From Persicimonas caeni (GTDB lineage Bacteria > Myxococcota_A > Bradymonadia > Bradymonadales > Bradymonadaceae), in the NCBI RefSeq assembly GCF_006517175.1, contig NZ_CP041186.1, forward strand, positions 5,607,074 to 5,671,073: a stretch of 64,000 nucleotides of DNA, written 5' to 3'. Shown piece by piece: positions 36,619 through 48,945 of the stretch. Each line of letters begins with the position of its first letter. Position 1 is the stretch's first letter. The translations under genes were made by a program, and so were the position numbers. The notes beneath the pieces were generated by a model. The model was not told where the DNA came from. It saw nothing but the letters and a program-made list of their open reading frames with translations, and ran no database searches.

Positions 36619-36690
36619 TGGGCGTACCTGGGTTCGAACCAGGGACTTCTTCCGTGTGAGGGAAGCGCTCTCCCGCTGAGCTATACGCCC
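36619..36690 (-). tRNA. tRNA-Val(CAC)
   Basis: 72 nt with full cloverleaf: 7-bp acceptor (GGGCGTA/TACGCCC), D-stem GCTC/GAGC, anticodon arm CTTCC-CTCACAC-GGAAG giving anticodon CAC with U33, T-arm CCTGG-TTCGAAC-CCAGG, discriminator A. CCA is not encoded. It reads GUG codons. Confidence 0.96.
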
Positions 36691-36748
36691 TCGGGGCGAA
36701 CTGAATTAGCACACACAGTTCGCCCCGTGCAAGTACTTTTTTTCAGAT

Positions 36749-37582
36749 TCAGAAGTACAGGCGGTAGCCGGCGTCGATGACGACTGCTCCGGTATTCGAA
36801 TCACCGGTGATGCGCTGGTTGAGATCACTCCACCCGAACTCGAGCGCTCCATAAATGGTGCCCGGGCCGACGGCGAAGTCCGCGCCGCCGCCAAACACAA
36901 GACCGTACTCGTCGTTGGTCTGGGTGTTGGTGCCGAAGTCTTGGCCGTCGTTGCCCGAGGCGACCATTTCGGCCTCCATGAAGTAGGCGCGCGGGCCGAT
37001 CATGCCGTAGGCGCTGATGAACTCGCCGGGGGGCATGAAGCGCCACAGGGCGTACAGCTCCAGGACGAGCATGCGCTGGGTGAGTTCCCAGTCGTAGTCG
37101 CCGGCGGTGTCCGCGGTGGGGTCGCCCAGGTTGGGGTCGGTGCCGGTGCCGTCGGCGCCCGGTTGGGTGTACATGAGGTCGAGGCCAATCTCGATGGGGC
37201 GCTCGAAGCCGGCGAGGTCGATCGGCAGGATATAGCCTGCCGATAGGCCGAAGACCGGCCAGGTGCCCAGGTCGCTCGTGAGCTGCGGGAAGAGCGCGCC
37301 GACGTGGGGGGCGACCACGATGGAGTTCGTGGCGGCCGGGTGGTCCGACTCGGGTTCGACCTCGACCGCGGCGTCTGCGTCGGTTTCCGGTGCAGGTTCG
37401 GCTTCGGGGGCTGCCTCCGCCTCGGCTTCGGGCTCGGCCTCGGCTTCGGGCGCGGCTTCCGCTTGAGGGGCGGCGTCGCCGCCTTCGGGCGGTCCGCCTA
37501 CCTGCTGGGCAAACGCGTTGCCGGACAGGGTCAGGCCGGCGGCGAGCAGCGCGGCGCTGAGAATCTTGAGTTTCGTCTTCAT
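36749..37582 (-). CDS. Outer-membrane beta-barrel protein with Ala/Glu linker
   Basis: 277 residues, AGGAG before the ATG. Signal peptide (AFAQQ cut) then an Ala-Glu-Pro-rich linker (about residues 30-75), then an alternating-strand domain ending in aromatic YRLYF. The linker may cross peptidoglycan or extend. Of OmpA-like barrel size; no pore residues recognised. Confidence 0.85.
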   Translation of the reverse strand: MKTKLKILSAALLAAGLTLSGNAFAQQVGGPPEGGDAAPQAEAAPEAEAEPEAEAEAAPEAEPAPETDADAAVEVEPESDHPAATNSIVVAPHVGALFPQLTSDLGTWPVFGLSAGYILPIDLAGFERPIEIGLDLMYTQPGADGTGTDPNLGDPTADTAGDYDWELTQRMLVLELYALWRFMPPGEFISAYGMIGPRAYFMEAEMVASGNDGQDFGTNTQTNDEYGLVFGGGADFAVGPGTIYGALEFGWSDLNQRITGDSNTGAVVIDAGYRLYF

Positions 37583-37637
37583 TGTATCTCCTAAACTTCT
37601 CGTGCTTTCACAGGTCTTGCGTTCCGGTTACCGCTAC

Positions 37638-37667
37638 GACCCGCGCCGGCCGAAACCGGCGCGGGTC
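37638..37667. terminator. GC hairpin between two minus-strand genes
   Basis: Perfect 12-bp stem (37638-37649 with 37656-37667) 9 nt past the IPT-protein stop. There is no T-run, so termination strength is uncertain. Confidence 0.6.
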
Positions 37668-37675
37668 ATCCGGTC

Positions 37676-40600
37676 TTAGGGCGTGCCGCCCAGGACCGAG
37701 TAGTCGGTGGTGTCGAGCACGGCTCCGGTGCCGGTGTCGTAGCCACCGGTCAGGTAGAAGAAGCCGTTGTACGACACGTAGCCGGGAAGCGCGCGCAGAC
37801 GCAGGTTGACCTGCGACAGCGAGTTCCAGCCGACCAGGTCGGGGGCCGTGCAACCCTCGGCGGGGTTGCAGATCTCCGAGGAGTCGGCGGTGGTGTTGGT
37901 CGAGCCGGCGTCACCGCCGGCCACGGCGACCGCGTTGTTGGCGATCGCTGCGCCATACTCGGCGCGGCTGCGCTGGTTGTCGTCGACTTGCGTCCACGCG
38001 CCCAGTGAGCCGTCGGGGTTGACCAACGCCGCTTCGTTGCGACGGGTGACCGTGCCTCCCTGGTCGCCGCCCATCACGTAGACGTATGAGTCGGTGACCA
38101 GCGAGTTCTGCGGGGTGGCCGCCAGCGCGGGCATCTTCCAGCGTGCGATGCTCAGCACGTTGGTCGCGTCCTGGGTGACCGGCGAGACTGCCTGGTCACG
38201 CGGGCCGTTGACGGTGACTGCGAAGTACTCGTAGTCGCCGAAGACGCTGGTGCCGTCGCCACCGCCGGCGGCGTACACGAAGTACTGGCCGGGGGTGTCC
38301 GGGTCGGGCGCGAACGTCACGCCGTGGTGATAGCGGGCCACGTCGAGCGCCAGCGGGTTGCCCGCCGTGTCGGTGGGCTGGTGCCAGGCGCCCAGCGAGC
38401 CGAGCGGCAGGGGCGTGGCGCCCGTGGTGGGCGTGTCCGCGCCGGTGTCGGTGTAGGTGACCGGTCCGCCGTTTTGCGGGGCGGGCACGGTCGCCAGCAG
38501 CTCCTCGGTGCCGACGGGCTGGTCGGGGGTGGCCGTTCGGTACACGCGGTACTCGACCGCGTCGGGGAACGACGCCCAGGTCAGCTCGACCTTGAGGAAG
38601 TTGAGCGGGATGCTCACCGGCTGCGGCTCGCTGGCCAGGGTCTCACCGCCGGGGTTGTGGGCTGCGCTCGTGTCGAGCACCGCCGAGACCCGGTAGTAAT
38701 AGGTACCCGGGTCGTTACCCACGATGCCCTCGCCGAAGCCAAGCTCCAGGTTGGTGATCTCGGGCACGTCGAGCGGGTCGAGCACGTTGGCGCGAATGAC
38801 CTTCGTGGTCGCTCCGTTGGGACCTTCGTAGCCGCCGACGGCGTAGATGAAGTCGTCGACACGCACCGCCTCGGTGTGGGTCAGACCCACGGGCAGCTCG
38901 TTTTGAGCCACGTTGAGGTTGTACGGCTTGGGCATCGTCCACCAGGCGGTGGGGTTGCCGAAGCGGTCGAGCTGGCTTGCCTCCATCGAGGTCAGCGCGT
39001 TGGCGCTCGCGCCGTCATCGCCGCCGAAGGCGTAGATGAACTTGGCGCGCCTGGACGGCTGGCCGCTCGACATGAGCGGGTCGCGTCGGGCGGTGACCAG
39101 GTTCGGGCCGGCCTGGAAGCTCACGAAGTTGCCGGCCGGGTTGAACACGGTGACCGGCGAGTACTCCGCGTAGGTGCCGTCGTTGCCGTTGGTGACCACG
39201 ATGTAGCACGACGACAGGTGCGACAGCGGGTTGGTGTCCACGGTCACGTCGATCGTGGTGGTGGTGAAGCCCACGCGGGTGATCGGCGCGGCGGTGGTCG
39301 TCGTGCCGTCGTTGCAGAACGCCTCGACGGTCGGGTCGCGGAAGTTGTCTCCCTCGATGGTGACCGGAAGCGCGGCTTCGCCGGTGGGCCAGGAGCCCGG
39401 GGTGACCGTGTCGACCAGGGGCGGCGGATCTTGGGTGATCTCGAAGGCGCCCAGGGCCGGGTCGTTCGGGTCGGTCAACAGGCCGACGGTGCCGTCGGGG
39501 TTGACCACGATGACGTCGTACTGACCCACGGGCATGCCGGTGGGCACGATGCCGTTGAGCTCGGTGGCGTCGACGAATTGCAGGGCGCTCAGCTCGGTGG
39601 CCAAGGTCGTCGGCCCGGCGTTGACCGGGTTGATGTAGACGCGCGGGGTGGCCGCGAACTGCACCTGGCCCTGCGGAGCGGGGTCGGTGGCGGTCACGGT
39701 GACGCCCGTCGAGCTGCTCGTCCAGCCAAAGGGCGGGTCGATGTTGTCGACGGCGACGGTCAACTCGTCGGTGACGGTGAGCAGGTCGTTGCCGGTGCCT
39801 GCGCAGTTGACGTCGTCGGTGACCGTGATGTCGAAGACGTCCGAGGTACTACCCTGCGCCAAGATGCCCGCGGGGATGGTCGCCTGGACGACGTTGGGGG
39901 TGTTCGGGTCGAAGTTGATGGCGACCGAGGTCGCGTTGCCCTGGCTGTCGGTGATGGTCACATCCGAGATGCTGCCACCCTCGAGGCCGGACAGGTAGAC
40001 CTTCACCTGGGTGTTGATGCCGTTGTAGGCCACCGGCGGGTCGACGTAGAAGACCTGCGGGCCGGCCACGACCGTGATCGGCTGGCTGAAGTCCGACGAG
40101 CACGTCGACGGGTTGGTCACCGTCAGGGTGCGGTCGCCGGGGGGAAGCCCCGAGGTCCAGGTGGCCGTCGCCGAGGTCGACGAGGTGACCGTGACCGTGT
40201 CGGCGTCGATGCCGGCGATGTCGACGGTCATGCCTTGCTCGAAGTTCTGGCCGTCGATCTGGACGCTGCCACCGTCGCGGCAGATGCGCAGCGGGGTGAC
40301 CGCGGTCACGATCGGGGCGGGCTCGACGGGAAGCGTGAAGCTCGTGGGCTGGCCACAGTCGGCCGGCGCCGGGTTCTGCAGCTCGAAGAGCATGTCGACG
40401 TCGCGCTCGCTCGAGGGGACCTCGACGGTCAACTCGGTGCAGCTTTCGACGGCGTAGGTCGGGTTGGTCACGCTCGTGCAGTTGGCCGTGCCGGTGACGA
40501 TGGCGGCCACGCCGTTGACGGTGACGGTGGGGTTGGTGCTGTCGATGACCAGGAAGTTGGTGCCGGTCAGCGTCACGCTGCCGCTTCCCTGGAAGGCGGT

Positions 40601-43600
40601 GTCGTTCGAGCAGACCAGGTCGGGCTGCGCGGCGGTGATCGTCGGGGCGCCGGCTTCGACCACGGGCGCGGTGCTGCTCGACGGACAGTCGAGCGGGCCC
40701 GGGTTGATGACGCTGGCGTCGTAAGTGCCGCTGGTCAGGTCGGCTTCGGGGACGGTGACCGTCAGGCTCGTGCAGCTCTCCACGCGCGCGGTCGCCGTGG
40801 TGCACGTCGAGGTGTCGACGGTGGCCGTGTAGGTGGCCGTGCCGATCTGGACCTGCGGGGCGTTGCCGTCGACGACGAAGAAGTTGCTGCCGTCGATGGT
40901 CAGCTCGGTGCCGCCTTGCTGGTCGCAGTACAGCGACGGGTTGACCGCGCTGACCTGAGCGACGCCGAAGACGTCGACGTCCGTGGTGCTACCCGAGGCG
41001 CAGCCGCCGCCACCGGGGTTGGTGACTTCGATGGCCTGCGCGCCCTCGGCGAGGGTGCCTGCGCTGGCCAGGACTTCGAGCTCGGTGCACGTCTCGATGG
41101 CGGTGCCGGTCACGACCGTGCAGCCGTTCGCCGCGGTCGTCTGCACCGAGGTGCCGCCGATGGTGACCGTGGGCAGCTCGCCGGTGGCCGTCTTGGCAAA
41201 ACCGGTGCCTGCGATGGTCAGGGTGGTGTCGGCGGTCTCGTTACACGCGATCGCTTCGGTCACGCCGCTGACCGTGGGCGGCGCGAGCGCCACCAGGCTG
41301 GTCGAGTCGGTCGAGTTGCAGCCGACCGGGCTCGGGTTGGCCACTCCGACCACGTGCGTGCCCGTCGAGATGTCCGACGCAGGGATGTCGAGCGTCAGTC
41401 GCGAGCAGTTGTAGACGGTGTTGGCCGTCACGCTCGTGAGTTGGGTGCAGTCGTTGGTGGTGTCGGCGGTGGCGGTGTGGGCCACGCCGTCGACCGTAAC
41501 CGTCGGGGTGGTGCCGTCGAAGACGATGAAGTCTTGGCCGGTCACTTCGACCGAGCCGCCGGCGTCCGAGCAGATCGGGTTGGGCTGGATGGCCGCAACC
41601 GTCGGGGCCGGGTGGATGGTCAGGTCGGCGGTGTTCGTCGAGGTGCACGCGGCGCTGTCGGGGTTGACCACCGACACCTGGACCACGCCCGGAGCGATGT
41701 CGTCCTGCGGGACGGTGAAGCTCAGGCTCGTGCAGGTGTCGACGCTGCGGCCGTTGACCGTGGCGTTGGTGCAGCTCGAGGTGTCGACGGTGGCCGCATA
41801 GGTCTTGCCTGCGACCTGTACGGAGGGCTGAGCGCCGTCGATGACCAGGAAGTCGGCGCCGTCGACCACAAAGCTCTTCTCGCCCTGGGCCACACACGCG
41901 ATCTCTTCGGTGATGCCGTTGACCGTCGGCGGGGGCACGATGTTCAGGTTGCCCTCGGTCGACGAGCAGTTGGCTTCCAGCGGGTTGGTCACGCTCACGG
42001 CGTGGTCGCCGGCGGCCAGATCACCCTGCGGGATGACCACCTCGAGGGTGGTGCAGATGCGCGTGGGGCGCTGCAGGCCGTCGTCCTGGAGCGGCGCGTC
42101 GGTGCAGTTGCCGATATTGGCCGCGTCGTAGACGTTGCCGCCGATGGTCACCGTGGGCCAGTGGGCCGTGTTGGTGTCGTCGGTGATCTCCAGGAAGTTC
42201 TCGCCCTCGACGAGCATGGTGTTGTCGCCGTCGGCGGTGCAGATGGGCTGCGGGGTGATGTTGGTGAACGTCGGCGGGCCGGCCACGTAGTACTGGACGT
42301 CCTCGGTGCTCGAGCACGCCGCCGTCTCCGGGTTGATGACGGTGATGGCGTGGTTGGTGTCCGGGTCGACCGCGGCGGTCGGAAGCGTGACGGTCAGCGT
42401 GTCGCACGACTCGACGCTCTCGGCGGTCGGGTCGCCGTCGGTCTGCTCGACCGCGGTGCAGTCGCTCAGCGCGTCGGCGTCGTAGGTGTTCGGGCCGATC
42501 TGGACCTGCGGCAGCGTGCCGTCGATGTTCAGGAAGCCGAAGCCGGTGACCGTGACGGTCTTCGACTCTTCGGCCACGCAGCTCGGCTCGGGCTGGGCGT
42601 CGGTGACCGACGGGGGCGGAACCACCGTCAGCGACAGCGCCTCGGTGCTCGAGCAGCCTGCGGGCTGCGGGTTCTCGACGACCACGTCGAGCTCGGCGGA
42701 GCGCTCGCCGTCGCCGATGGCGGCCTGATGGTCGTCGGCCGCGATGGCGAAGGTCAGCTCGGTGCAGCGCTCGGCGGTCTGGTTGACCAGCCCTTCGATG
42801 GGCTCGCAGCCGCTGGCGTCGCTCGCCGTGTAGGCGGTGTCGCCCACGGTGACGGTGGGCATGGCCACGTTGCCGTCGGCGTCGGTCACGCGGATGAAGT
42901 TCTCACCCGAGACGCTCATGTCGGCGTACTCGTTTTGCTCCGAGCAGATGGGCTCGGAGTTGACGTCGGTGACCGTGGGCGGCGCGACCACGAGGAAGCC
43001 GGCGGTGTCTTCTTCGGGCTTGCTCGAGCAGGCGGCCGGCTCGATGTTGTTGACGGTGACCTGCTGCTGGCCCGGCTCGAAGTCGCCCTCGGCGACCGTG
43101 ATCGTCAGGCTCTTGCAGACCTGGTGGGTGCCGAACGCGCTCGAGAGCAGCTCGCGGCAGTCGTTGGCCTCGTCAATCTCGTAGGTCTTGTCGCCGATGG
43201 AGACGGTGGGCGTCTCGCTGTCGCTGACCAGGAAGTGATCGCCCTGGACCTCGACGCTGCGCTCGCCCTGGGCGACGCAGGCCATGTCGGGGATGACCCC
43301 GGTGACCGTCGGGCGCGGCAGTACGCCGAAGGCGCCCTCGGCGGTCGCCGACTCCCCGTTGGGGTTGGTGATCGTGACGTCGAAGCTGCCCCGAGGAAGG
43401 TCGAGGTCGGGGTCGATGTAAAAGGCCAGCGTGTTGCTGTCGATCCACTTGACGTGGGACTCGTCAGCGATATCGCTCGCCTCGAGCGTCTTGGTATACA
43501 CGGTCTCGGTCGTCAGTTCGTCGCCCTCGATGGTGGCGCTGCGGGTCAGCGTCACCGTCGGGAAATCGACCGATGGGTCGTTGAGTGAGTCGACGACCAG

Positions 43601-43798
43601 GGGACTGAACTCTTCGCCGGATACGGTGATCCAGCTCTCGACTTGTTCGTTGCAGACGAATCCCGGATCGAACGTCGGCGCCAGCGTATCTCCTGCTGGC
43701 ACGCTCGGTGCGGGACCCTCTACCTCCTCGGCACAGCCGGACAGCCCTATGAGCAGGGCCGTGGCCAGTGCGAGGGAACCTCGTACATCGCGAAACAT
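37676..43798 (-). CDS. Giant IPT/TIG-repeat and kelch lipoprotein
   Basis: 2040 residues from ATG 43798 (GGAGG 6 nt upstream; a TTG one codon earlier is less likely). Lipobox LIGLSGC. Most of the protein is about 15-18 repeats of 80-90 residues with the IPT/TIG pattern (PTVTxVxPxxxC, VTVxGxNF, VTVGGxxY, SCTxLxVxxP, VxVxNPxxxxC), each with conserved Cys likely paired. After about 1400 come TIG domains without Cys, then a fibronectin-like segment (VELTWASFPDAVEYRVYRT) and kelch-like units (FIYAFGGDDG, FIYAVGGYEG, YVYVMGGDQG). Extracellular adhesin or scaffold by architecture. Confidence 0.9.
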   Translation of the reverse strand: MFRDVRGSLALATALLIGLSGCAEEVEGPAPSVPAGDTLAPTFDPGFVCNEQVESWITVSGEEFSPLVVDSLNDPSVDFPTVTLTRSATIEGDELTTETVYTKTLEASDIADESHVKWIDSNTLAFYIDPDLDLPRGSFDVTITNPNGESATAEGAFGVLPRPTVTGVIPDMACVAQGERSVEVQGDHFLVSDSETPTVSIGDKTYEIDEANDCRELLSSAFGTHQVCKSLTITVAEGDFEPGQQQVTVNNIEPAACSSKPEEDTAGFLVVAPPTVTDVNSEPICSEQNEYADMSVSGENFIRVTDADGNVAMPTVTVGDTAYTASDASGCEPIEGLVNQTAERCTELTFAIAADDHQAAIGDGERSAELDVVVENPQPAGCSSTEALSLTVVPPPSVTDAQPEPSCVAEESKTVTVTGFGFLNIDGTLPQVQIGPNTYDADALSDCTAVEQTDGDPTAESVESCDTLTVTLPTAAVDPDTNHAITVINPETAACSSTEDVQYYVAGPPTFTNITPQPICTADGDNTMLVEGENFLEITDDTNTAHWPTVTIGGNVYDAANIGNCTDAPLQDDGLQRPTRICTTLEVVIPQGDLAAGDHAVSVTNPLEANCSSTEGNLNIVPPPTVNGITEEIACVAQGEKSFVVDGADFLVIDGAQPSVQVAGKTYAATVDTSSCTNATVNGRSVDTCTSLSFTVPQDDIAPGVVQVSVVNPDSAACTSTNTADLTIHPAPTVAAIQPNPICSDAGGSVEVTGQDFIVFDGTTPTVTVDGVAHTATADTTNDCTQLTSVTANTVYNCSRLTLDIPASDISTGTHVVGVANPSPVGCNSTDSTSLVALAPPTVSGVTEAIACNETADTTLTIAGTGFAKTATGELPTVTIGGTSVQTTAANGCTVVTGTAIETCTELEVLASAGTLAEGAQAIEVTNPGGGGCASGSTTDVDVFGVAQVSAVNPSLYCDQQGGTELTIDGSNFFVVDGNAPQVQIGTATYTATVDTSTCTTATARVESCTSLTVTVPEADLTSGTYDASVINPGPLDCPSSSTAPVVEAGAPTITAAQPDLVCSNDTAFQGSGSVTLTGTNFLVIDSTNPTVTVNGVAAIVTGTANCTSVTNPTYAVESCTELTVEVPSSERDVDMLFELQNPAPADCGQPTSFTLPVEPAPIVTAVTPLRICRDGGSVQIDGQNFEQGMTVDIAGIDADTVTVTSSTSATATWTSGLPPGDRTLTVTNPSTCSSDFSQPITVVAGPQVFYVDPPVAYNGINTQVKVYLSGLEGGSISDVTITDSQGNATSVAINFDPNTPNVVQATIPAGILAQGSTSDVFDITVTDDVNCAGTGNDLLTVTDELTVAVDNIDPPFGWTSSSTGVTVTATDPAPQGQVQFAATPRVYINPVNAGPTTLATELSALQFVDATELNGIVPTGMPVGQYDVIVVNPDGTVGLLTDPNDPALGAFEITQDPPPLVDTVTPGSWPTGEAALPVTIEGDNFRDPTVEAFCNDGTTTTAAPITRVGFTTTTIDVTVDTNPLSHLSSCYIVVTNGNDGTYAEYSPVTVFNPAGNFVSFQAGPNLVTARRDPLMSSGQPSRRAKFIYAFGGDDGASANALTSMEASQLDRFGNPTAWWTMPKPYNLNVAQNELPVGLTHTEAVRVDDFIYAVGGYEGPNGATTKVIRANVLDPLDVPEITNLELGFGEGIVGNDPGTYYYRVSAVLDTSAAHNPGGETLASEPQPVSIPLNFLKVELTWASFPDAVEYRVYRTATPDQPVGTEELLATVPAPQNGGPVTYTDTGADTPTTGATPLPLGSLGAWHQPTDTAGNPLALDVARYHHGVTFAPDPDTPGQYFVYAAGGGDGTSVFGDYEYFAVTVNGPRDQAVSPVTQDATNVLSIARWKMPALAATPQNSLVTDSYVYVMGGDQGGTVTRRNEAALVNPDGSLGAWTQVDDNQRSRAEYGAAIANNAVAVAGGDAGSTNTTADSSEICNPAEGCTAPDLVGWNSLSQVNLRLRALPGYVSYNGFFYLTGGYDTGTGAVLDTTDYSVLGGTP

Positions 43799-44137
43799 CA
43801 AACTCCTCCTTACGGCGACAACGTTGAAGACGGTCTGACTGTGTTCTTGTTACCTTCAGTATACAGACCGATGGTGCACCAAATTGTATGGTTGCTAGAC
43901 ATTCTGCTGTTTATATTACGCAGATGAGCGGGGATCGCTCAACCGTGGAAGGATAAAAAATCGTATGCGCTTAGAATACACCTCCGCGTTCCCTCGAAGT
44001 ACCTTCGATGTTCGACCTATGTCGTGTCGGACCCATATTTCAGACGGATGGGCTGGCGGCGATGACGACGCCGTCGAACACCTTCGACAGCCCCCCTGCT
44101 CGCAAAGGGAAGTATCCCTGCATTTGGTGTAACGACG
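43799..44137. other. Divergent promoter region
   Basis: 339 bp with no gene. More A/T-rich than surroundings (about 43840-43925), fitting promoters for the giant lipoprotein and for the response regulator. No operator recognised. Confidence 0.6.
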
Positions 44138-44512
44138 ATGTCCCATTCCTCCCAAAACCGAAGCAGCTCGCCCGTGCTTCTCATCGAGGATGACAACACT
44201 CTGCGCGAGAGCCTCGAGATGCTCTTGGAGCTCAAGGGCTACGAGGTCATCGCAGCGCGCAACGGCAAGGAAGGCTTGCAGCTGCTCGAGGAGCACGGCG
44301 AGGTGTGCCTGATCGTGCTCGACTGGATGATGCCGGTGATGAGCGGGCGCGACTTCCTCGACGTCGTCTCCGAGCACGAGGCGTTCGGCCATATCCCGGT
44401 GATCGTCGTCTCCGGGTTTGCCGGCTTCGATAAGACCCTTCCTGTCGACTACCTGTCGAAGCCGATCGATACGGCCGCGCTCATTTCCAAGATACGTACT
44501 CAGTGCAGCTAG
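44138..44512 (+). CDS. Single-domain response regulator
   Basis: 124 residues, receiver domain only. Acidic pocket EDD near 17-19, phospho-acceptor Asp62 (VLDWMMP), Ser/Thr in VVVSG and Lys in LSKP. It has no output domain, so it acts by protein contact, CheY-like. The hybrid kinase gene starts 12 nt downstream and is the likely partner. Confidence 0.93.
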   Translation: MSHSSQNRSSSPVLLIEDDNTLRESLEMLLELKGYEVIAARNGKEGLQLLEEHGEVCLIVLDWMMPVMSGRDFLDVVSEHEAFGHIPVIVVSGFAGFDKTLPVDYLSKPIDTAALISKIRTQCS

Positions 44513-44524
44513 GCGGGCCCAGTC

Positions 44525-47503
<2,979 letters not shown>

Positions 47504-47529
47504 CCGAGGATTGCGACGACGAGGAGATC

Positions 47530-48207
47530 ATGGGTGAGCAGACGACGAGTTGGGTCGGCCGGGGGCTGGCAGCAGTGCTGTGCCTCGGCTTTCACGCGAC
47601 GGCCATCGCCCAAGAGAGGGCCGGGGACACCTACACGATTTCGAAGGACGACAGCCTGCTCTACGTGCAGATCTACAATGACCCGGACACCCTCGGGTCG
47701 CGCTTCGCGCACAACCACGTGATTCGCGCCGGCGGGTTCGACGGCCAGGTGCGCTTCGACGCGCAGCGGCCGCGAAGCTGCGAACTCGCCCTGCGCGTGC
47801 CGGCGCGCGAGTTGGTCGTCGACGAGGCGTGGCTTCGCGAGCAGGTGGGCTACGACAAGAGCATCGGCGACGACGACCGCAAGGAGGTGCGCGGCTCGAT
47901 GCTCGACGAGGGGCAGTTGAACGCAGCCGAGCACCCGGTGATCGAGCTTCGCGCGAGTGATTGCCGACCCGTCGGGGAAAGCGACGTCTACGAGGTCCGC
48001 CTGACCGTCGAGGTGCGCGGCGAGGCGGCCACTCGCCGGGTGCGCGTGCAGATGCAGACCGACGGAGACGAGTTGACCGCACGCAGCGCCTTCAACATGG
48101 AGCACGCCGACTTCGGCATGGAGCCGTACTCGGCCCTCTTGGGCGCGGTCAAAAACGCCGAGCCCATTCGGTTCGTCGCACGCATCGTCGCGAAGCGCGG
48201 CGAGTGA
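47530..48207 (+). CDS. YceI-family periplasmic protein
   Basis: 225 residues; GGAG precedes the ATG. Signal peptide cut near AIAQE. Mature part has the YceI features DSLLYVQIYN, FAHNHVIRAGGFDG and the late SAFNMEHADFGMEP strand with a long lipid pocket typical of the lipocalin-like fold, which binds isoprenoid lipids such as polyprenyl chains. It is the last gene of a probable three-gene unit with the kinase. Role in signalling unproven. Confidence 0.88.
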   Translation: MGEQTTSWVGRGLAAVLCLGFHATAIAQERAGDTYTISKDDSLLYVQIYNDPDTLGSRFAHNHVIRAGGFDGQVRFDAQRPRSCELALRVPARELVVDEAWLREQVGYDKSIGDDDRKEVRGSMLDEGQLNAAEHPVIELRASDCRPVGESDVYEVRLTVEVRGEAATRRVRVQMQTDGDELTARSAFNMEHADFGMEPYSALLGAVKNAEPIRFVARIVAKRGE

Positions 48208-48259
48208 GCGCAAAAGACCACCAAAGGCCAAATCGAGCGTCGACTCGGCCCGCGTGCGC

Positions 48260-48440
48260 GCACCAACCCCGCGCTCGTTCGCCAACTTGGCCTCCTCGAC
48301 AGCACCAAACCCGCGCTGGTCCGCCAGGACGCACTTGTTTCCGGAACCAACCCCGCGCTGGCCGAGCAGAACGCACTTGTTTCTGGAACCAACCCCGCGC
48401 TGGCCGAGCAGAACGCACTTGTTTCCGGAACCAACCCCGT
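48260..48440 (+). repeat. 42-bp tandem repeats
   Basis: Units starting GGAACCAACCCCGCGCTGG at 48343, 48385 and 48427 have period 42; two looser units precede. Open frames through them are artefacts. Near 48479-48517 and 48561-48600 a related palindrome CCAACCCGCGGGCCAGCG...GGTTGG occurs twice. Confidence 0.9.
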
Positions 48441-48627
48441 TCTGCTCGGCCAGCTCGCCTTTGTGAGCCTCACAAACGCCAACCCGCGGGCCAGCGCGGG
48501 GTTGGTTGGCGAACCAAGCGCCCACCCAAAAACCAGCGCCGGCTTGGTTCCAGCGCGCGCGCCAACCCGCGGGCCAGCGCGGGGTTGGTTGGCGAACCAA
48601 GTGGCTTTGGCCGGGGGCAGGTCCTTG

Positions 48628-48821
48628 TTCGGTGCGTGGGCATCTTGCCCTCGCAAGCGAGAGCTGGAAGCACTCGCACCGAAAGCGCGCGAATCGTTCG
48701 GTGCGTGGGCATCTTGCCCTCGTAAGCGAGAGCTGGAAGCGCTCGCACCGAAAGCGCGCGAATCGTTCGGTGCGTGGGCATCTTGCCCTCGTAAGCGAGA
48801 GCTGGAAGCACTCGCACCGAA
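48628..48821 (+). repeat. R2 palindromic repeat, three tandem units
   Basis: Units 48628-48683, 48697-48752 and 48766-48821, period 69, each TTCGGTGCGTGGGCATCTTG...CTCGCACCGAA, separated by AGCGCGCGAATCG. The ends of each unit can pair. This is the most intact array of R2 in the window. Confidence 0.95.
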
Positions 48822-48897
48822 AGGCGGAAGATGGCCGTACGCCCCTACAACCAGCGCTGGAACCGCCGCCTCCAGTGACGGCGACCTTTTGCGTGGT

Positions 48898-48920
48898 AAC
48901 ATGGTGTCTGACACCATGTT
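48898..48920. repeat. Perfect 11-bp palindrome
   Basis: AACATGGTGTC-T-GACACCATGTT lies just before the lipoprotein gene at 48946. A related GACTGACACCAT occurs at 49882-49900 and 50320-50335. Could be an operator or REP-like end. Confidence 0.7.
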
Positions 48921-48945
48921 AGCGGTTCCATGAGATGAGGCTGCG

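Noticed and set aside
30713-36690. Integrase-borne genomic island with att sites
   Set aside because: The tRNA relic is part of a duplicated R1-terminator-tRNA block, and no integrase gene is seen, so a site-specific integration claim is not supported.
38324-43588. 1754-codon open frame on the plus strand
   Set aside because: It lies wholly opposite the IPT/kelch lipoprotein; its low-complexity Arg/Val/Gly/Asp composition is the antisense of the repeats, with no start site.
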